NCBI GenBank assembly: GCA_026387915.1
Contig: JAPLKS010000014.1
Span: forward strand, 124,001-188,000
DNA length: 64,000 nucleotides
Direction of reading: 5' to 3'
Origin: Gemmatimonadota bacterium
GTDB lineage: Bacteria; Gemmatimonadota; Gemmatimonadetes; Gemmatimonadales; Gemmatimonadaceae
Position 1 is the first letter of the stretch; each line of letters starts with the position of its first letter. A program made the position numbers and the translations under genes. The notes below the pieces were generated by a model that was not told where the DNA came from, did not search any database, and saw only the letters and a program-made list of their open reading frames with translations. Below are positions 1-10,896 of this stretch, piece after piece.

Positions 1-2577
1 CTCGCCGAGGTGCGCCTTGGTCATCGGGTCGGTTGCGCGTCCCTGCGCCGCCGCGATCTGTCCGTCGAGCGTCTTGAGTTCGGCGCGGAACATCGCCTTC
101 GCGTCCGCCGTTCGGCGGGTGAGCTGCGCAATGAACGACGCCGGAATCCCAGCGGGAATCGGACCAAGGTTAATCGGTTGCGGATTCACCTTGCTGCGTG
201 CCAGATCGATATACGAGGTCTGGAGTCCGCGGCGATAGGCATCGATTTTCACCGACGGGTGCGACAGTTCGCCCCACACGCCGCTCCGCACATCCGCCAA
301 GAGTTCAGCAAGCGTGTAGACCGTCTCGCCGGCCTTGGCGTCTGCCTCAAACGACACGAGGCGCGACAACCGGATGTCGCTGAGCACCGTGGACAGCACG
401 CCGCGCTGTGCGCCGTTGATGCGCTGGATCGAACCTTCCGGCTCAATGCGGCGCAGGATCGCGGGATCCAAGAAATACGTCGGCGTCGCAAACGCATTGT
501 CGTTCAGGAACTTTACCGCGGAACGCTGACGCGCCGCGCTCGTCGGCGTGAATCGCACACCGGCTTGCCCACCGAGTTTTTCCTGCGTTTCTGCCGAGCC
601 CACAATCACCGCCACGTGGCGGAGTTCGGTGGCCCACTGACCAATCAACCGGCCGTAGATCTCCGACGTCTGATCGTTGTTCTGCAAGTCTTCCTGCGTG
701 GCCGGCAACAGCATCGGCACGAGGCGCTTGAGATTCTTGATGCCGAGCGCGGTGCTCTTGACGGCGTCGGCGTCGCCCACGGCTTCGGTGTTGTTGTACG
801 GGTCAGCACCCTGATCGTCGTCGGTGGAGAAACGCAACCACGGCTTGGTGTCCTGCTCACGCGCCCAGCTGTCGAGCGTCTTGCGCTCCTCGTCGGGTGT
901 CTTGGCGCCAGCAATCGGCGCGTAGCCCCAGTGCGTGGCCCAAATGTCGTACGGGCCGATCTTCGGAATGAGATCGCCGAGCGCGATGCCGTCTTCCGGC
1001 TGCGCCACATAGTTGAAGCGCGAATAGTCCATCAGCGTGGAGACGTGTCCCATGCGATGCACAAAGTCCTTGTTGCGAATCGAGTCGGCCGGGTACATGC
1101 CGCTGGCTTTCATGTTGTGCTGGAAGCCGAGCGAGTGGCCGATTTCGTGCGCAATCACATACTGCATCAAGCGCCCGCCCAGCGAATCCGGGAAGGGGAG
1201 CTTCTTGGCGCGCGGGTCGACGGCGCCGGCCTGCGTCCAATACCAGTCGGTGTTGAGGTTCATCACGTTGTGGTAGATCTGCAGATCGGCTTCCATAATC
1301 TCACCCGAGCGCGGATCGTGCACGTGCGGTCCCACCGCGTTCTCGATGCTCGATGGCAACCACATAATCACCGAGTAGCGCGCATCTTCGGCGGCCCAGT
1401 CCGGATCTTCTTCCTTGGTGGGTGCGTACTTGGCCACGATGCCATCCTTGAAGCCCGCGGCTTCGAAGGCCGGCTTCCAGCTATCAATGGCCTTGGCCAC
1501 CCACGGCTGCAGCCACTTCGGCGTGCCGGGGTCTACGTAGTACGCGATCGGCTTCTTGGGATAGCAGAGATTGCCTTCCTTGCGATCGCTGCACTCCAGG
1601 CGATAGCGCGTAATGAACGTGCGTGTTGCGGCCTTCAGTTCTTGGCGGCTAAAGTCCGTGGTGCTCGTGGAGAAATAGCCCACGCGCTCATCCATCAGAC
1701 GCGGCATCATCGGCGTCTCGGGGAGCTTGAGCATCGACCAGTGCACGAGGAACGACGCCGACGGCGGGAGCGCGGGGCCAAAGCCCCCAGGCGCACCCGG
1801 AAGGGCGGGCGTCGAGTTCACGGTGAGCGTGGCTTCGACTTCAATGTTCGTCGGGTAGGTCGCCACACGCTCGAGGAACGAACGCGTCGCGTCAATCGCG
1901 CCGCGGTACCGCGTCGTCACGTTCAACTCGGCGGGTGGATTGGTATACATACGCGAGACGTCAATCACCGGCGCCGAGTCGGCACCGTAGGCCTCAACGT
2001 TGAACGCCGCGAGAATCGCGTTGTAGTTCGCGGCCTCAACGGCGCGGTAAATCGGATCGGTCGAGTCCGCGCGAATCTGATAGCTCACGCTCTTGAAGAG
2101 CACGCGATTGTTCTTGAGCTCCCAGCGCACGACGCGGTTGCCGAGCGCCTGGCCGCCGTAGCCAGCGCCGACGGTCGTCTTGGCGATCTGGCTGACCAGC
2201 AGCATGTCCTTGCCCAACTCACCGCGCGGAATCTCATAGAGCACGCGCGATCCAATGCGGTGCGTCTTGAAGAGCCCTGACTTGGTTTTCACGTCGCCGC
2301 GAATGACCGTTGCGTAGGGACGTGGGTTCGGTTCAGCCGCGGCCGCCCCGGGAAGGCCGCCCGGCCCGCCAGCGGCACCGGCGCCTGGTGCACCGGCGGG
2401 CGGCGTGGGACGGGTGGTGTCGGCCGGAGTGGCCGGAGCGCCGGCCGGACGGGCGGCACCAGCCGCTGCAGACGGAGTGGGCGAGGGAGCGGGTGCCGGA
2501 GTCTGCACCGTCGCCGGCTGGCAGGACGCGAATACCAACGCGGCCGCGAGGGGCAGGGAGGAGCGCAGTCGAGTCAT
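1..2577 (-). CDS. Secreted zinc-dependent metalloprotease (DUF5117/DUF5118/DUF4953 type), 3' end cut by window
   Basis: This is a predicted exported zinc metallopeptidase of the family with DUF5118, DUF5117 and DUF4953 domains. The first 859 codons are present and the frame is open to base 1, so the C-terminus is missing. The N-terminus is a lipoprotein signal with lipobox VFASC (Cys19), followed by a Pro/Ala/Gly-rich spacer to about residue 85. The zinc site HEIGHSLGFQHN starts at His477, and a downstream MDYSRFNYV looks like the Met-turn of metzincin-like enzymes. It probably acts on the cell surface or in the periplasm in peptide scavenging, in line with the three S9 peptidases in this window; the substrate is unknown. 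The start is the ATG that opens the lipoprotein signal; no strong Shine-Dalgarno is visible. The long reading frame on the opposite strand is a shadow. Confidence 0.9.
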   Translation of the reverse strand, partial: MTRLRSSLPLAAALVFASCQPATVQTPAPAPSPTPSAAAGAARPAGAPATPADTTRPTPPAGAPGAGAAGGPGGLPGAAAAEPNPRPYATVIRGDVKTKSGLFKTHRIGSRVLYEIPRGELGKDMLLVSQIAKTTVGAGYGGQALGNRVVRWELKNNRVLFKSVSYQIRADSTDPIYRAVEAANYNAILAAFNVEAYGADSAPVIDVSRMYTNPPAELNVTTRYRGAIDATRSFLERVATYPTNIEVEATLTVNSTPALPGAPGGFGPALPPSASFLVHWSMLKLPETPMMPRLMDERVGYFSTSTTDFSRQELKAATRTFITRYRLECSDRKEGNLCYPKKPIAYYVDPGTPKWLQPWVAKAIDSWKPAFEAAGFKDGIVAKYAPTKEEDPDWAAEDARYSVIMWLPSSIENAVGPHVHDPRSGEIMEADLQIYHNVMNLNTDWYWTQAGAVDPRAKKLPFPDSLGGRLMQYVIAHEIGHSLGFQHNMKASGMYPADSIRNKDFVHRMGHVSTLMDYSRFNYVAQPEDGIALGDLIPKIGPYDIWATHWGYAPIAGAKTPDEERKTLDSWAREQDTKPWLRFSTDDDQGADPYNNTEAVGDADAVKSTALGIKNLKRLVPMLLPATQEDLQNNDQTSEIYGRLIGQWATELRHVAVIVGSAETQEKLGGQAGVRFTPTSAARQRSAVKFLNDNAFATPTYFLDPAILRRIEPEGSIQRINGAQRGVLSTVLSDIRLSRLVSFEADAKAGETVYTLAELLADVRSGVWGELSHPSVKIDAYRRGLQTSYIDLARSKVNPQPINLGPIPAGIPASFIAQLTRRTADAKAMFRAELKTLDGQIAAAQGRATDPMTKAHLGE

Positions 2578-2729
2578 CGGTGTACCGAGAGGTTGGTGGA
2601 TGCTTCGGAGGGTAGCTCGCTGGTCAGCAGGCCAGTCCGAAAGCCGAGCGAATCCAGCACGGTGCAAGATGCGCTCCCAGCCCACGGCCGCGCCAGCGGA
2701 GCGCGGCACTCTTCCACGATCGAGGGCGG

Positions 2730-3974
2730 TTACCTGGGGCGGCGCGCCCCTTTCTCGCCCAGCGGGCGCTCCCGTTTTGGGCCAGAGCCAATGGCCTCGT
2801 CGCCAAACTTCTCGCGCACGCGGTCCAGCGCCCGCGAGAGGTCTCGGTCGCGGGGCAACTCCACTGCCGGCGTGCTCGTCGCGAACATTGTGAGCTGCTC
2901 CGCGTCCCGCGACGAGGCAAAGTTCGAGAGCGCCACGCCAACGAGGCGCGCCGGTTTACGCTGTGCCACCCGCAACTTGCGAAAGAGCTCCAACGCCACG
3001 TCCGTCACCGCGCGGTCCGATTCTATTCCCTCACGCAGGGTGCGCCCGGCGGTGCGGGTCGTCCAATCGTTGGTGCGGTATTTCACAGTCACCGTGCGCG
3101 CCGTGAGCCCGTCGCCACGCAGGTCGGCCGAGACCTTGGCGCAGAGGCGCCGTAGTTCCGATTCCACCTTGGTCACCTCCGACACATCGCGGTCAAAGGT
3201 TTCTTCGCGGCTCACCTGTTTGGCTGGCGCGTGCGGTTCTACGGCCGAAACACTGTTGCCGCCCACGCGCGCACGAAGCCACGCGGCGGTTTTGGCGTCG
3301 AGCCAGCGCGCGAGCGTCGCGTCGTCGTGTTGCAGGACGTCGGGAACCCGGTCGAGCCCGAGGTCGTGCAGCTTGGCCGTCAGTTTGGGGCCAATGCCGG
3401 GGATGTCGCTGAGGGCGAGCGTGGCCATAAAGTCGCGCACGCCGTCATCAGGGACGATGTGCACGCCGCCCGCCTCTGGCGCCTTGGTGGGTTTGGCACG
3501 CTCCGCCGCCAACTTGGCCACAAGCTTGTTGGGGCCGCCGCCAATCGAAAGGGCCATTCCCGTTTCGTCGAGCACAGCGGCGCGAATGCGTCGAGCCGTG
3601 GCCTCGAGCGATTCGTGTTGATAGAGCGCTTCGGTGCCTGATAAATCCAAGTACCACTCATCAATGCTCGCCCCTTCCACGGCCGGCGTGAATCGCTCGA
3701 GCACCCGCTTGATCGCGCGACTGGAATCGCTACACGCCTGCCGCGGCACCGGCACGCAGAGTGCATCGGGGCAGAGCTTCAACGCGAGCGTGATCGACAT
3801 GGCCGACCGCACGCCGAACGCGCGCGTTTCGTATGAAGCAGAGCAGACCACGCCGCGCGAGCCCGGACGGCCGCCCACGATCAGCAGCGGCGCGCGGCCA
3901 GCGCCCTCGGGGTCCTCCTTCCGCGCGACGGCCACAAAGAACGCATCAGCGTCGGCGAGCAAGATGCGCGACAT
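2730..3974 (-). CDS. dinB: DNA polymerase IV (Y-family translesion polymerase)
   Basis: Y-family polymerase for DNA synthesis across lesions; 414 aa, slightly longer than the usual 350-400. The palm motif DADAFF (residues 8-13) supplies a metal-binding Asp and the Phe steric gate. YETRAFGVRSAMS (48-60) is the conserved fingers segment. SIDEWYLDLSG (103-113) carries the catalytic Asp-Glu pair; a Trp stands where Ala or Phe is usual. A helix-hairpin-helix stretch with DIPGIGPKLTAKL follows, then the little finger domain. QLTMF at 360-364 resembles the sliding-clamp binding pentapeptide, and a basic tail of about 50 residues follows it. No LexA-like box was recognised upstream. It lies alone between the metalloprotease and the ompA-like gene. 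Confidence 0.95.
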   Translation of the reverse strand: MSRILLADADAFFVAVARKEDPEGAGRAPLLIVGGRPGSRGVVCSASYETRAFGVRSAMSITLALKLCPDALCVPVPRQACSDSSRAIKRVLERFTPAVEGASIDEWYLDLSGTEALYQHESLEATARRIRAAVLDETGMALSIGGGPNKLVAKLAAERAKPTKAPEAGGVHIVPDDGVRDFMATLALSDIPGIGPKLTAKLHDLGLDRVPDVLQHDDATLARWLDAKTAAWLRARVGGNSVSAVEPHAPAKQVSREETFDRDVSEVTKVESELRRLCAKVSADLRGDGLTARTVTVKYRTNDWTTRTAGRTLREGIESDRAVTDVALELFRKLRVAQRKPARLVGVALSNFASSRDAEQLTMFATSTPAVELPRDRDLSRALDRVREKFGDEAIGSGPKRERPLGEKGARRPR

Positions 3975-4004
3975 ACTGGAAGCTACTCACCGCGGCGCCA
4001 ACGC

Positions 4005-4042
4005 ACACGGCGGCGGCCGGGAAAACCCGACCGCCGCCGTGT
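4005..4042 (-). terminator. Hairpin terminator behind the OmpA-family gene
   Basis: A 17-bp stem closed by a four-base loop lies about 40 bases past the stop codon at 4081. On the minus-strand transcript the single imperfect pair is a G-U wobble and the loop is UUUU; on the plus strand it would be a C-A mismatch. The structure therefore fits minus-strand transcription. No U-tract follows, so termination strength is uncertain. Confidence 0.6.
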
Positions 4043-4080
4043 GACACGCTGCAGCGCCGCGTGAGCGGCACCGATTGTCT

Positions 4081-5151
4081 TTACGGAACTTCGATGATCA
4101 CCGCGCGACGGTTCTGCGCACGGCCTTCCTTGGAAGCGTTGTCGGCCACCGGCTTCGATTCACCAAAGCCCTTGATCGCAATGCGGCTCGCGGCAATACC
4201 GTGAGCGGCCAAATAGTTCTTGACCATCGTCGCGCGGCGCTCCGAGAGACTCTGGTTATACGCGTCCGTTCCGATGTTATCCGTGTGCCCCTGGATTTCC
4301 ACCTTCGTGTCGGCGTGCGCCTTGAGGAACGCCACGCCCACATCGAGCGTGTCCTTGGCGGCCTTCGTCAAATCGGCCTTGTCGAAGGCAAAGTTCACAT
4401 CATGCAGCGTGAGCAGTTCGCGCGGCTTGGCCGGAGCCGGTGCCGGCGGCGCTGGCGGAGCCGGAGCGGGCGCTGGGGCCGGAGCCGGAGCAGCCGCTGG
4501 GGCCGGTGCTGGCGCAGGAGCGGGAGCCGGCGTCACCGGAGCCGGCGGCGGGGGCGGCGCCTGCGGAGCCACGTAGCAGCTGTTGTTCTTGACGTGGCCA
4601 CCAAACATGCGGCTAATGCCGGCCGTCAGGCGGTACGTCGTCGTACGCTGGCCACTCGGCGTCTGGTCCGACGGATCCTTGAAGTCCGCCGTGCCGCCAA
4701 AGCGCCACGACCAATCTTCATTCACGCAGTACCGGAAACCGATGGACGCATTGCCGCCGGAATCGTACTGGTTCTTGGTGGTGTCCGACTCATAGCGCGA
4801 GCCCGTCCAGCCGCCCCCGATCAGAAACTTCCACTGATCGTTGATGGGGTGCGTGTAGATAAGGTTGATGCGGTTGTTCAGCGCGTTCAGATTGCCCACA
4901 CGCGAACTCTTGGTCTTCGAGTAGTCCACTTCGTACTCGAGGGCCACGCGATCAAGCGGCCAGCCATTCCACGCGTCGAACGGCGAAATGCCGACGCGGG
5001 CGCCAATGCCGAGGGGGTTGTCGAGTTTGGTGAAATCATCGTACTTGGTCCACTGGGCCATGACACCAATTTCGCCGACGGTGGCACGCTGGGCGGCCAG
5101 CGGTGCAACGGTGGCAAGTACGAGCAGCGTCGCGAGAGCGAGTCGTCGCAT
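4081..5151 (-). CDS. OmpA family outer-membrane protein with peptidoglycan-binding C-terminus
   Basis: 356 aa. A signal peptide ends near LAAQ (residues 1-21). The N-terminal region to about 195 is rich in alternating aromatic strands typical of a small beta-barrel. A Pro/Ala repeat linker spans about 200-242. The OmpA-like domain occupies about 250-356, with FAFDKADLTKAAKDTL, GHTDNIGTDAYNQSLSERRA and AQNRRAVI, including the Asp and Arg that bind diaminopimelate in this family. It should tether the outer membrane to peptidoglycan. AGGAG upstream of the ATG supports the start. A TATTAT -10-like element lies at 5249-5254 in the divergent intergenic region, without a convincing -35. A hairpin terminator follows the gene. 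Confidence 0.9.
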   Translation of the reverse strand: MRRLALATLLVLATVAPLAAQRATVGEIGVMAQWTKYDDFTKLDNPLGIGARVGISPFDAWNGWPLDRVALEYEVDYSKTKSSRVGNLNALNNRINLIYTHPINDQWKFLIGGGWTGSRYESDTTKNQYDSGGNASIGFRYCVNEDWSWRFGGTADFKDPSDQTPSGQRTTTYRLTAGISRMFGGHVKNNSCYVAPQAPPPPPAPVTPAPAPAPAPAPAAAPAPAPAPAPAPPAPPAPAPAKPRELLTLHDVNFAFDKADLTKAAKDTLDVGVAFLKAHADTKVEIQGHTDNIGTDAYNQSLSERRATMVKNYLAAHGIAASRIAIKGFGESKPVADNASKEGRAQNRRAVIIEVP

Positions 5152-5328
5152 TGCGGGGAGCTCCTGTTGTGCTGTGAACGTTCGCCTCAGTTGAGGCGCT
5201 TAGTCTGGTGCCTTACCCATTACGGCGCACAGACTTAAGACATGTAAGATAATACCGATTCGAAAATCCGTCTGCCATCACTTTCCCGAGTCCGCCGGAC
5301 ACATATTGGACTCGACCTGCCTCCAGCA

Positions 5329-7383
5329 ATGACCAATCGCTCTGACCATTCTCTCGATCAGAACGCTCCGCTCTGGGCGCCGGTTCCCGCGCAGGCGCTG
5401 GAGACGCAGCTCTTCGCGTTCTATGAAAACGCGGCTCGGCGGTGGGCAGGCACGCCCGCTCCAGACGCGCCGTATGCCCGCTGGCACGCTTGGTCGTGCG
5501 ACCGGCCGGAGCAGTTCTGGGCGTCGGTGTGGGAAGAGACGGGCGTTGTCGCCGAGTCGCGCGGTGAAGGAACGCTCCCGTGGGACGAGGTCCTCGTCGG
5601 CGGTACGCGCATGGCGCCGCCATCCACCGACGCTGGCCCGCATTGGTTCCCCGGCGCACGGCTCAACTTCGCCGAGAATCTGCTTCGGCACCGCGGGCCC
5701 GAGCTCGCACTGATCTTTCGCGACGAACGAGGCCGCCGCCGCACCCTCACGCGTGATGCACTCGCTGAGCAGGTCGCGGCACTCGCCGCCACATTGCGCG
5801 CCCTCGGCGTTCGGCCCGGCGACCGCGTGGCAGGATTCCTGCCGAACGTTCCCGAGGCGGTCACCGCGATGCTCGCAGCCGCGGCCTGCGGTGCGGTCTG
5901 GTCTTCGTGCTCGCCCGACTTCGGAGCCAAGGGCGTGCTCGATCGCTTCGGACAGATCGCACCGCGCGTGCTCTTTGCCGCGGACGGCTACACATACGCG
6001 GGCAAAGCCATCGATCTCGTGGCGCGCGTGGCGGACATCGCGGAGGCCATCCCCGAGCTCGAGCACGTGGTGCTCATTCCGTTCCTGCGCGACAGCATCG
6101 ACGCCGCGTCCATCGCTGCCGTGCGCGGCAGCGTGCCGTGGAGCGACTGCCTCGCACGCAGTGCGGGCGCCGCGCTGTACTGCGAGCAGCTCCCGTTCAA
6201 CCATCCGTTGTATGTGATGTATTCGTCGGGTACCACCGGGCTCCCCAAGTGCATGGTGCACGGCGCGGGTGGCACGCTGTTGCAACATCTCAAGGAACAC
6301 CGGCTGCACGTGGAGCTGCGCGCGGGCGAACGCATCTTCTACTTCACCACCTGCGGGTGGATGATGTGGAACTGGCTCGTGAGCGCGCTCGCCTCGGGCG
6401 CCACCGTGGTGCTCTACGACGGTGCGCCGATGCCACCATCGCAGCCCGACGCGCTCTGGACGCTTGCGGCCGAGGAGCAGGTGGCGGTGTTTGGCACGAG
6501 CGCCAAGTTCTTAGCCATGAGCGAAAAAGAAGGGATGCACCCAGCGCGCACGCACGATCTCAGCGCGATGCGCACCATCCTGAGCACGGGGAGTCCGCTC
6601 GCCGAGCACAGCTACGATTTTGTCTACCGCAGCGTGCGCAGCGGTGTGCATCTCGCCAGTATTTCGGGCGGCACCGATCTCATTTCATGTTTCGCGCTCG
6701 GGAATCCCATGCTGCCGGTGTGGCGCGGCGAGTTGCAGTGCCGTGGTTTGGGAATGGCAGTGGATGTGTTCGATGCGGCGGGGCAGTCCGTTCGAGGAGA
6801 GGCCGGTGAGCTCGTGTGCACCACGCCATTTCCCTCAATGCCGGTGGCCTTCTGGAACGACGCCGACGGCGCCAAGTATCACGCGGCGTATTTCGATCAG
6901 TATCCCAATGTCTGGCGCCACGGCGATTGGGCCGCGATCACCGCGCACGACGGTCTCGTGATCTACGGCCGAAGCGACGCCACCCTCAATCCGAGTGGCG
7001 TGCGCATTGGCACCGCCGAGATTTATCGGCAGGTGGAGCAACTCGAGGAGATTCTCGAGAGCGTGGTGGTGGGGCAGGAGATTGTCGCGGAGGGAAGTGC
7101 CGATGTGCGCATCGTACTGTTCGTGCGGCTCCGTGCCGGCGCGGTGCTCAACGACGCGCTCCGCGACACACTCCGCCGCCGCATTCGTGAGGCCGCGAGT
7201 CCGCACCACGTGCCCAAGGTGATCGTGCAGGTCGCGGACATTCCGCGCACAATCAGTGGTAAGATTACCGAGATGGCGGTGCGTGATGTGATCCACGGCC
7301 GCGAGGTGAAGAACACCGATGCGCTGGCGAATCCCGCCGCGCTCGATCTGTACCGGAACCTGCCCGAGTTGAGGTTGACATGA
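5329..7383 (+). CDS. aacS: Acetoacetyl-CoA synthetase (acetoacetate-CoA ligase)
   Basis: 684 aa, full length for the acetoacetate-CoA ligase branch of the ANL adenylating enzymes (typical length about 650-680). It converts acetoacetate, ATP and CoA to acetoacetyl-CoA. The P-loop-like motif YSSGTTGLPK is at about 297-306, followed by TTCGWMMWNW, which is characteristic of this subfamily. GDWA and YGRSDATLNPSGVRIGTAEIY mark the adenylate-binding hinge, and GKITEMAVRD near the C-terminus contains the catalytic Lys. Acetoacetate is an end product of the homogentisate pathway, whose genes lie two positions downstream, so this enzyme probably salvages it. The stop overlaps the next gene by 4 bases (ATGA), implying coupling. 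Confidence 0.93.
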   Translation: MTNRSDHSLDQNAPLWAPVPAQALETQLFAFYENAARRWAGTPAPDAPYARWHAWSCDRPEQFWASVWEETGVVAESRGEGTLPWDEVLVGGTRMAPPSTDAGPHWFPGARLNFAENLLRHRGPELALIFRDERGRRRTLTRDALAEQVAALAATLRALGVRPGDRVAGFLPNVPEAVTAMLAAAACGAVWSSCSPDFGAKGVLDRFGQIAPRVLFAADGYTYAGKAIDLVARVADIAEAIPELEHVVLIPFLRDSIDAASIAAVRGSVPWSDCLARSAGAALYCEQLPFNHPLYVMYSSGTTGLPKCMVHGAGGTLLQHLKEHRLHVELRAGERIFYFTTCGWMMWNWLVSALASGATVVLYDGAPMPPSQPDALWTLAAEEQVAVFGTSAKFLAMSEKEGMHPARTHDLSAMRTILSTGSPLAEHSYDFVYRSVRSGVHLASISGGTDLISCFALGNPMLPVWRGELQCRGLGMAVDVFDAAGQSVRGEAGELVCTTPFPSMPVAFWNDADGAKYHAAYFDQYPNVWRHGDWAAITAHDGLVIYGRSDATLNPSGVRIGTAEIYRQVEQLEEILESVVVGQEIVAEGSADVRIVLFVRLRAGAVLNDALRDTLRRRIREAASPHHVPKVIVQVADIPRTISGKITEMAVRDVIHGREVKNTDALANPAALDLYRNLPELRLT

Positions 7384-8348
7384 CCAACGAAGCCACCGTT
7401 GCTCCTCTCGTGACACTCGACGCGGTGCGTGCCGCGCGCACCGTCATTGGCGACCGTGTGCGCCGTACGCCGATGATGGCCTCGGCCACGCTCTCTGCGA
7501 TGACCGGTGCCGATATCTTTCTCAAGCTCGAGCTCTTTCAGAAAACGGGATCGTTCAAAGTGCGTGGGGCGCTGAACCGAATGGATCAGCTCACGGCAGA
7601 AGAGCGGAAACGCGGCGTCGTCACGCTCTCGGCGGGCAACCACGCGCAGGCCGTGGCGTGGGCCGCGCGCGCGATGGGAGTGTCGGCCACGGTCGTCATG
7701 CCAACCACGGCCGTGCGCAGTAAGGTCGAAGCCACGCGCGGCTACGGCGGCGATGTCGTGCAGACGAGCGGCGATCTGCTCGGCACCGCACATACCCTAC
7801 AAGCAGAGCGCGGCCTGACGCTCGTACATCCTTTTGACGATGACCGCGTGATCGCAGGCGCGGGCACGCTGGCTCTTGAGGCGTTCGAGGATGTGTCCGA
7901 TCCAGACGTGCTGCTCGTGGGCTGCGGCGGTGGCGGTGTGCTGAGCGGCATTAGCGTGGCCGCGCGGGGGCTACGGCCTGCCGCGCGCGTGATTGGCGTC
8001 GAGCCAGATGGTGCTTGCGGAATGCGGCAGAGTCTCGACCACGGCTCCCCAGTGGCTCCGGACCGCCTGTCGACCATCGCGGACGGCCTTGCCGCGCCCT
8101 TCACCGGCGTGCGCAACTTTGCGCATGTGAAGGGACTGGGCGTTGAGATGGTCACCGTGCCCGACGAAGCGATTGTCGAGGCGATGTGGCTGCTGATTGA
8201 GCGCTGTAAGGTGCTAGCCGAGCCTGCGGCGGCGGCTGGGCTCGCGGCGTTGCTGGCCGGAAAAGTGACCGTCCCCAAAGGCGCGAAGGTCGTGCTCTTT
8301 GTGACGGGCGGCAATGTGGACCGGGAATGCCTGCGCACGCTCGGATGA
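7380..8348 (+). CDS. Threonine/serine dehydratase (PLP-dependent, catabolic type)
   Basis: 322 aa fold-type II PLP enzyme that deaminates threonine or serine to 2-oxobutyrate or pyruvate. The PLP lysine is Lys60 in FQKTGSFKVRGA, and the phosphate-binding glycine loop is GCGGGGVLSGI near residue 180. There is no C-terminal ACT domain, so it resembles the short catabolic TdcB type rather than the allosterically regulated biosynthetic IlvA. Some members of this short group are serine racemases or hydroxyaspartate dehydratases, so the exact substrate is open. The start ATG overlaps the aacS stop by 4 bases. No terminator is evident before the long leader of the HPPD gene. Confidence 0.85.
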   Translation: MTNEATVAPLVTLDAVRAARTVIGDRVRRTPMMASATLSAMTGADIFLKLELFQKTGSFKVRGALNRMDQLTAEERKRGVVTLSAGNHAQAVAWAARAMGVSATVVMPTTAVRSKVEATRGYGGDVVQTSGDLLGTAHTLQAERGLTLVHPFDDDRVIAGAGTLALEAFEDVSDPDVLLVGCGGGGVLSGISVAARGLRPAARVIGVEPDGACGMRQSLDHGSPVAPDRLSTIADGLAAPFTGVRNFAHVKGLGVEMVTVPDEAIVEAMWLLIERCKVLAEPAAAAGLAALLAGKVTVPKGAKVVLFVTGGNVDRECLRTLG

Positions 8349-8583
8349 GTGCCGGAGTGGGCGCCAGTTCCTTGCCCTCCGACGAACCGTCCCACCGGAC
8401 ACTATATTAGGGAAATGAAAGGCGCCCTCTGTCTCCTCCGGCAGGCTTCCATCGGACTCGAGTGGTCCCGGTGGTGGACGTGCGCCCGCACGGGTTCCCG
8501 CGGCGCCTAATTCTGCGCGTGTGGCACGTGAACGGTTCGTACTCGACTGTCTACTGTCTACCCGCCCATTATCAGGAGCCCCC

Positions 8584-9707
<1,124 letters not shown>

Positions 9708-9708
<1 letters not shown>

Positions 9709-10889
9709 TGCCGATGTATCACATCCTGGGGCAGGTGCCACGAAAACGGCATATCGTGTTTCGTCGCCCCGACGGCGGGCTGTACAGCGAGCAGTTGATG
9801 GGCAACGAAGGCTTCACCGGACCGTCGGCGTTGCTCTATCACATTCATCCGCCCACGACCATCAAGTCCGTGCGCGAACTCAAGAAGCTCGTGTGGGAAG
9901 CCGACGACAGCGCAGCGCTGCGGCACCGGCACTTCCGCACGCGCCAACTGCCAAAGGGCGGATCGCCTACGCTCGACCGCATTCCGTTGATGTACAACAA
10001 CGACATCGCGATGCTCTGGGTGGAGCCGGATAAAACCGACGAACATTTTTATCGGAACGCGCAGGCGGATGAGGTGGTGTACGTCGCCGAAGGAGAGGGC
10101 ACGGTCGAAACGCAGTTCGGCCCGCTCGCCATTAAGCCCGGCGACTATCTGATGCTCCCGCGCGGCATCATGCATCGGTATCGCTTTACCACGCCGGCCA
10201 AGTTGCTCTGCTTTGAGAGCCGCGGCTATGTGCGCACGCCCTCGCGGTATCGCACGGAGTTCGGACAGATCGTGGAAGGCGCGCCGTACAGCGAGCGCGA
10301 CTTCCGCCGTCCCACGGAACTCGTGACGCACGACGAAAAGGGAGATTTCCCCATCATCGTCAAGCAGTACAACGCCCTCACCGAGATGGTGCTCGATCAC
10401 CATCCGCTCGACGTCGTGGGCTGGGATGGTTTTTTCTACCCATGGGCGTTCAACATCCACGACTTTGAACCGATCGTCGGCAAGGTGCACCAGCCGCCGC
10501 CAGTGCATCAGACGTTCCAAGGCGACGGATTCGTGATCTGCTCTTTTGTGCCGCGTCCGTACGACTTTCACCCGCAGGCGGTGCCAGCGCCGTACAATCA
10601 CAGCAACGTGGACAGCGACGAGGTGCTCTTCTACGCCTCGAGCGAGTTCATGAGCCGCAAGGGGATTGAGTACGGCTCCATCACGCACCATCCGGATGGT
10701 CTGCCGCATGGTCCGCATCCGGGGCGCGTTGAAGCGAGCATTGGCGCCAAGGAAACCAACGAACTCGCGGTGATGATGGATTCATTCCGGCCCATGAAGA
10801 TTGCCAAGCCGGCGCTCCCTGCTGAAGACGAACAGTATTTCCGCAGTTGGATCGAAGCCGGCGACGGTTTCAATCCGCCGACGTCCTGA
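9708..10889 (+). CDS. hmgA: Homogentisate 1,2-dioxygenase
   Basis: 393 aa cupin-fold Fe(II) dioxygenase that opens the homogentisate ring to maleylacetoacetate, the step after HPPD. Recognisable family stretches include a start in MPMYHILGQVPRKRH, RRPDGGLYSEQLMG near residue 20, PGDYLMLPRGIMHRYRF near 145 and a His/Glu-rich iron-site region, NVDSDEVLFYASSEF followed by HHPDGLPHGPHPG, near 300-335. It is somewhat shorter than the proteobacterial enzyme (about 430-440 aa) and matches the compact bacterial form. Its start overlaps the hpd stop by one base, so the two are co-translated. Maleylacetoacetate isomerase and fumarylacetoacetase are not in the window. Confidence 0.92.
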
Positions 10890-10896
10890 GTCCGTC

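Noticed and set aside
10-2280. A 756-codon open frame on the plus strand
   Set aside because: It is a high-GC shadow of the metalloprotease on the other strand; the minus frame carries HEIGH, a lipoprotein signal and family sequence, while the plus frame is Arg/His-rich with no motif.
4440-4570. Repetitive DNA resembling a tandem array
   Set aside because: It encodes the Pro/Ala linker of the OmpA-family protein; units are codon-level and imperfect, and not a CRISPR or intergenic array.
8349-8583. A riboswitch in the 235-base leader before hpd
   Set aside because: Only a small cgtgcg/cgcacg hairpin is visible and no known riboswitch core was recognised.
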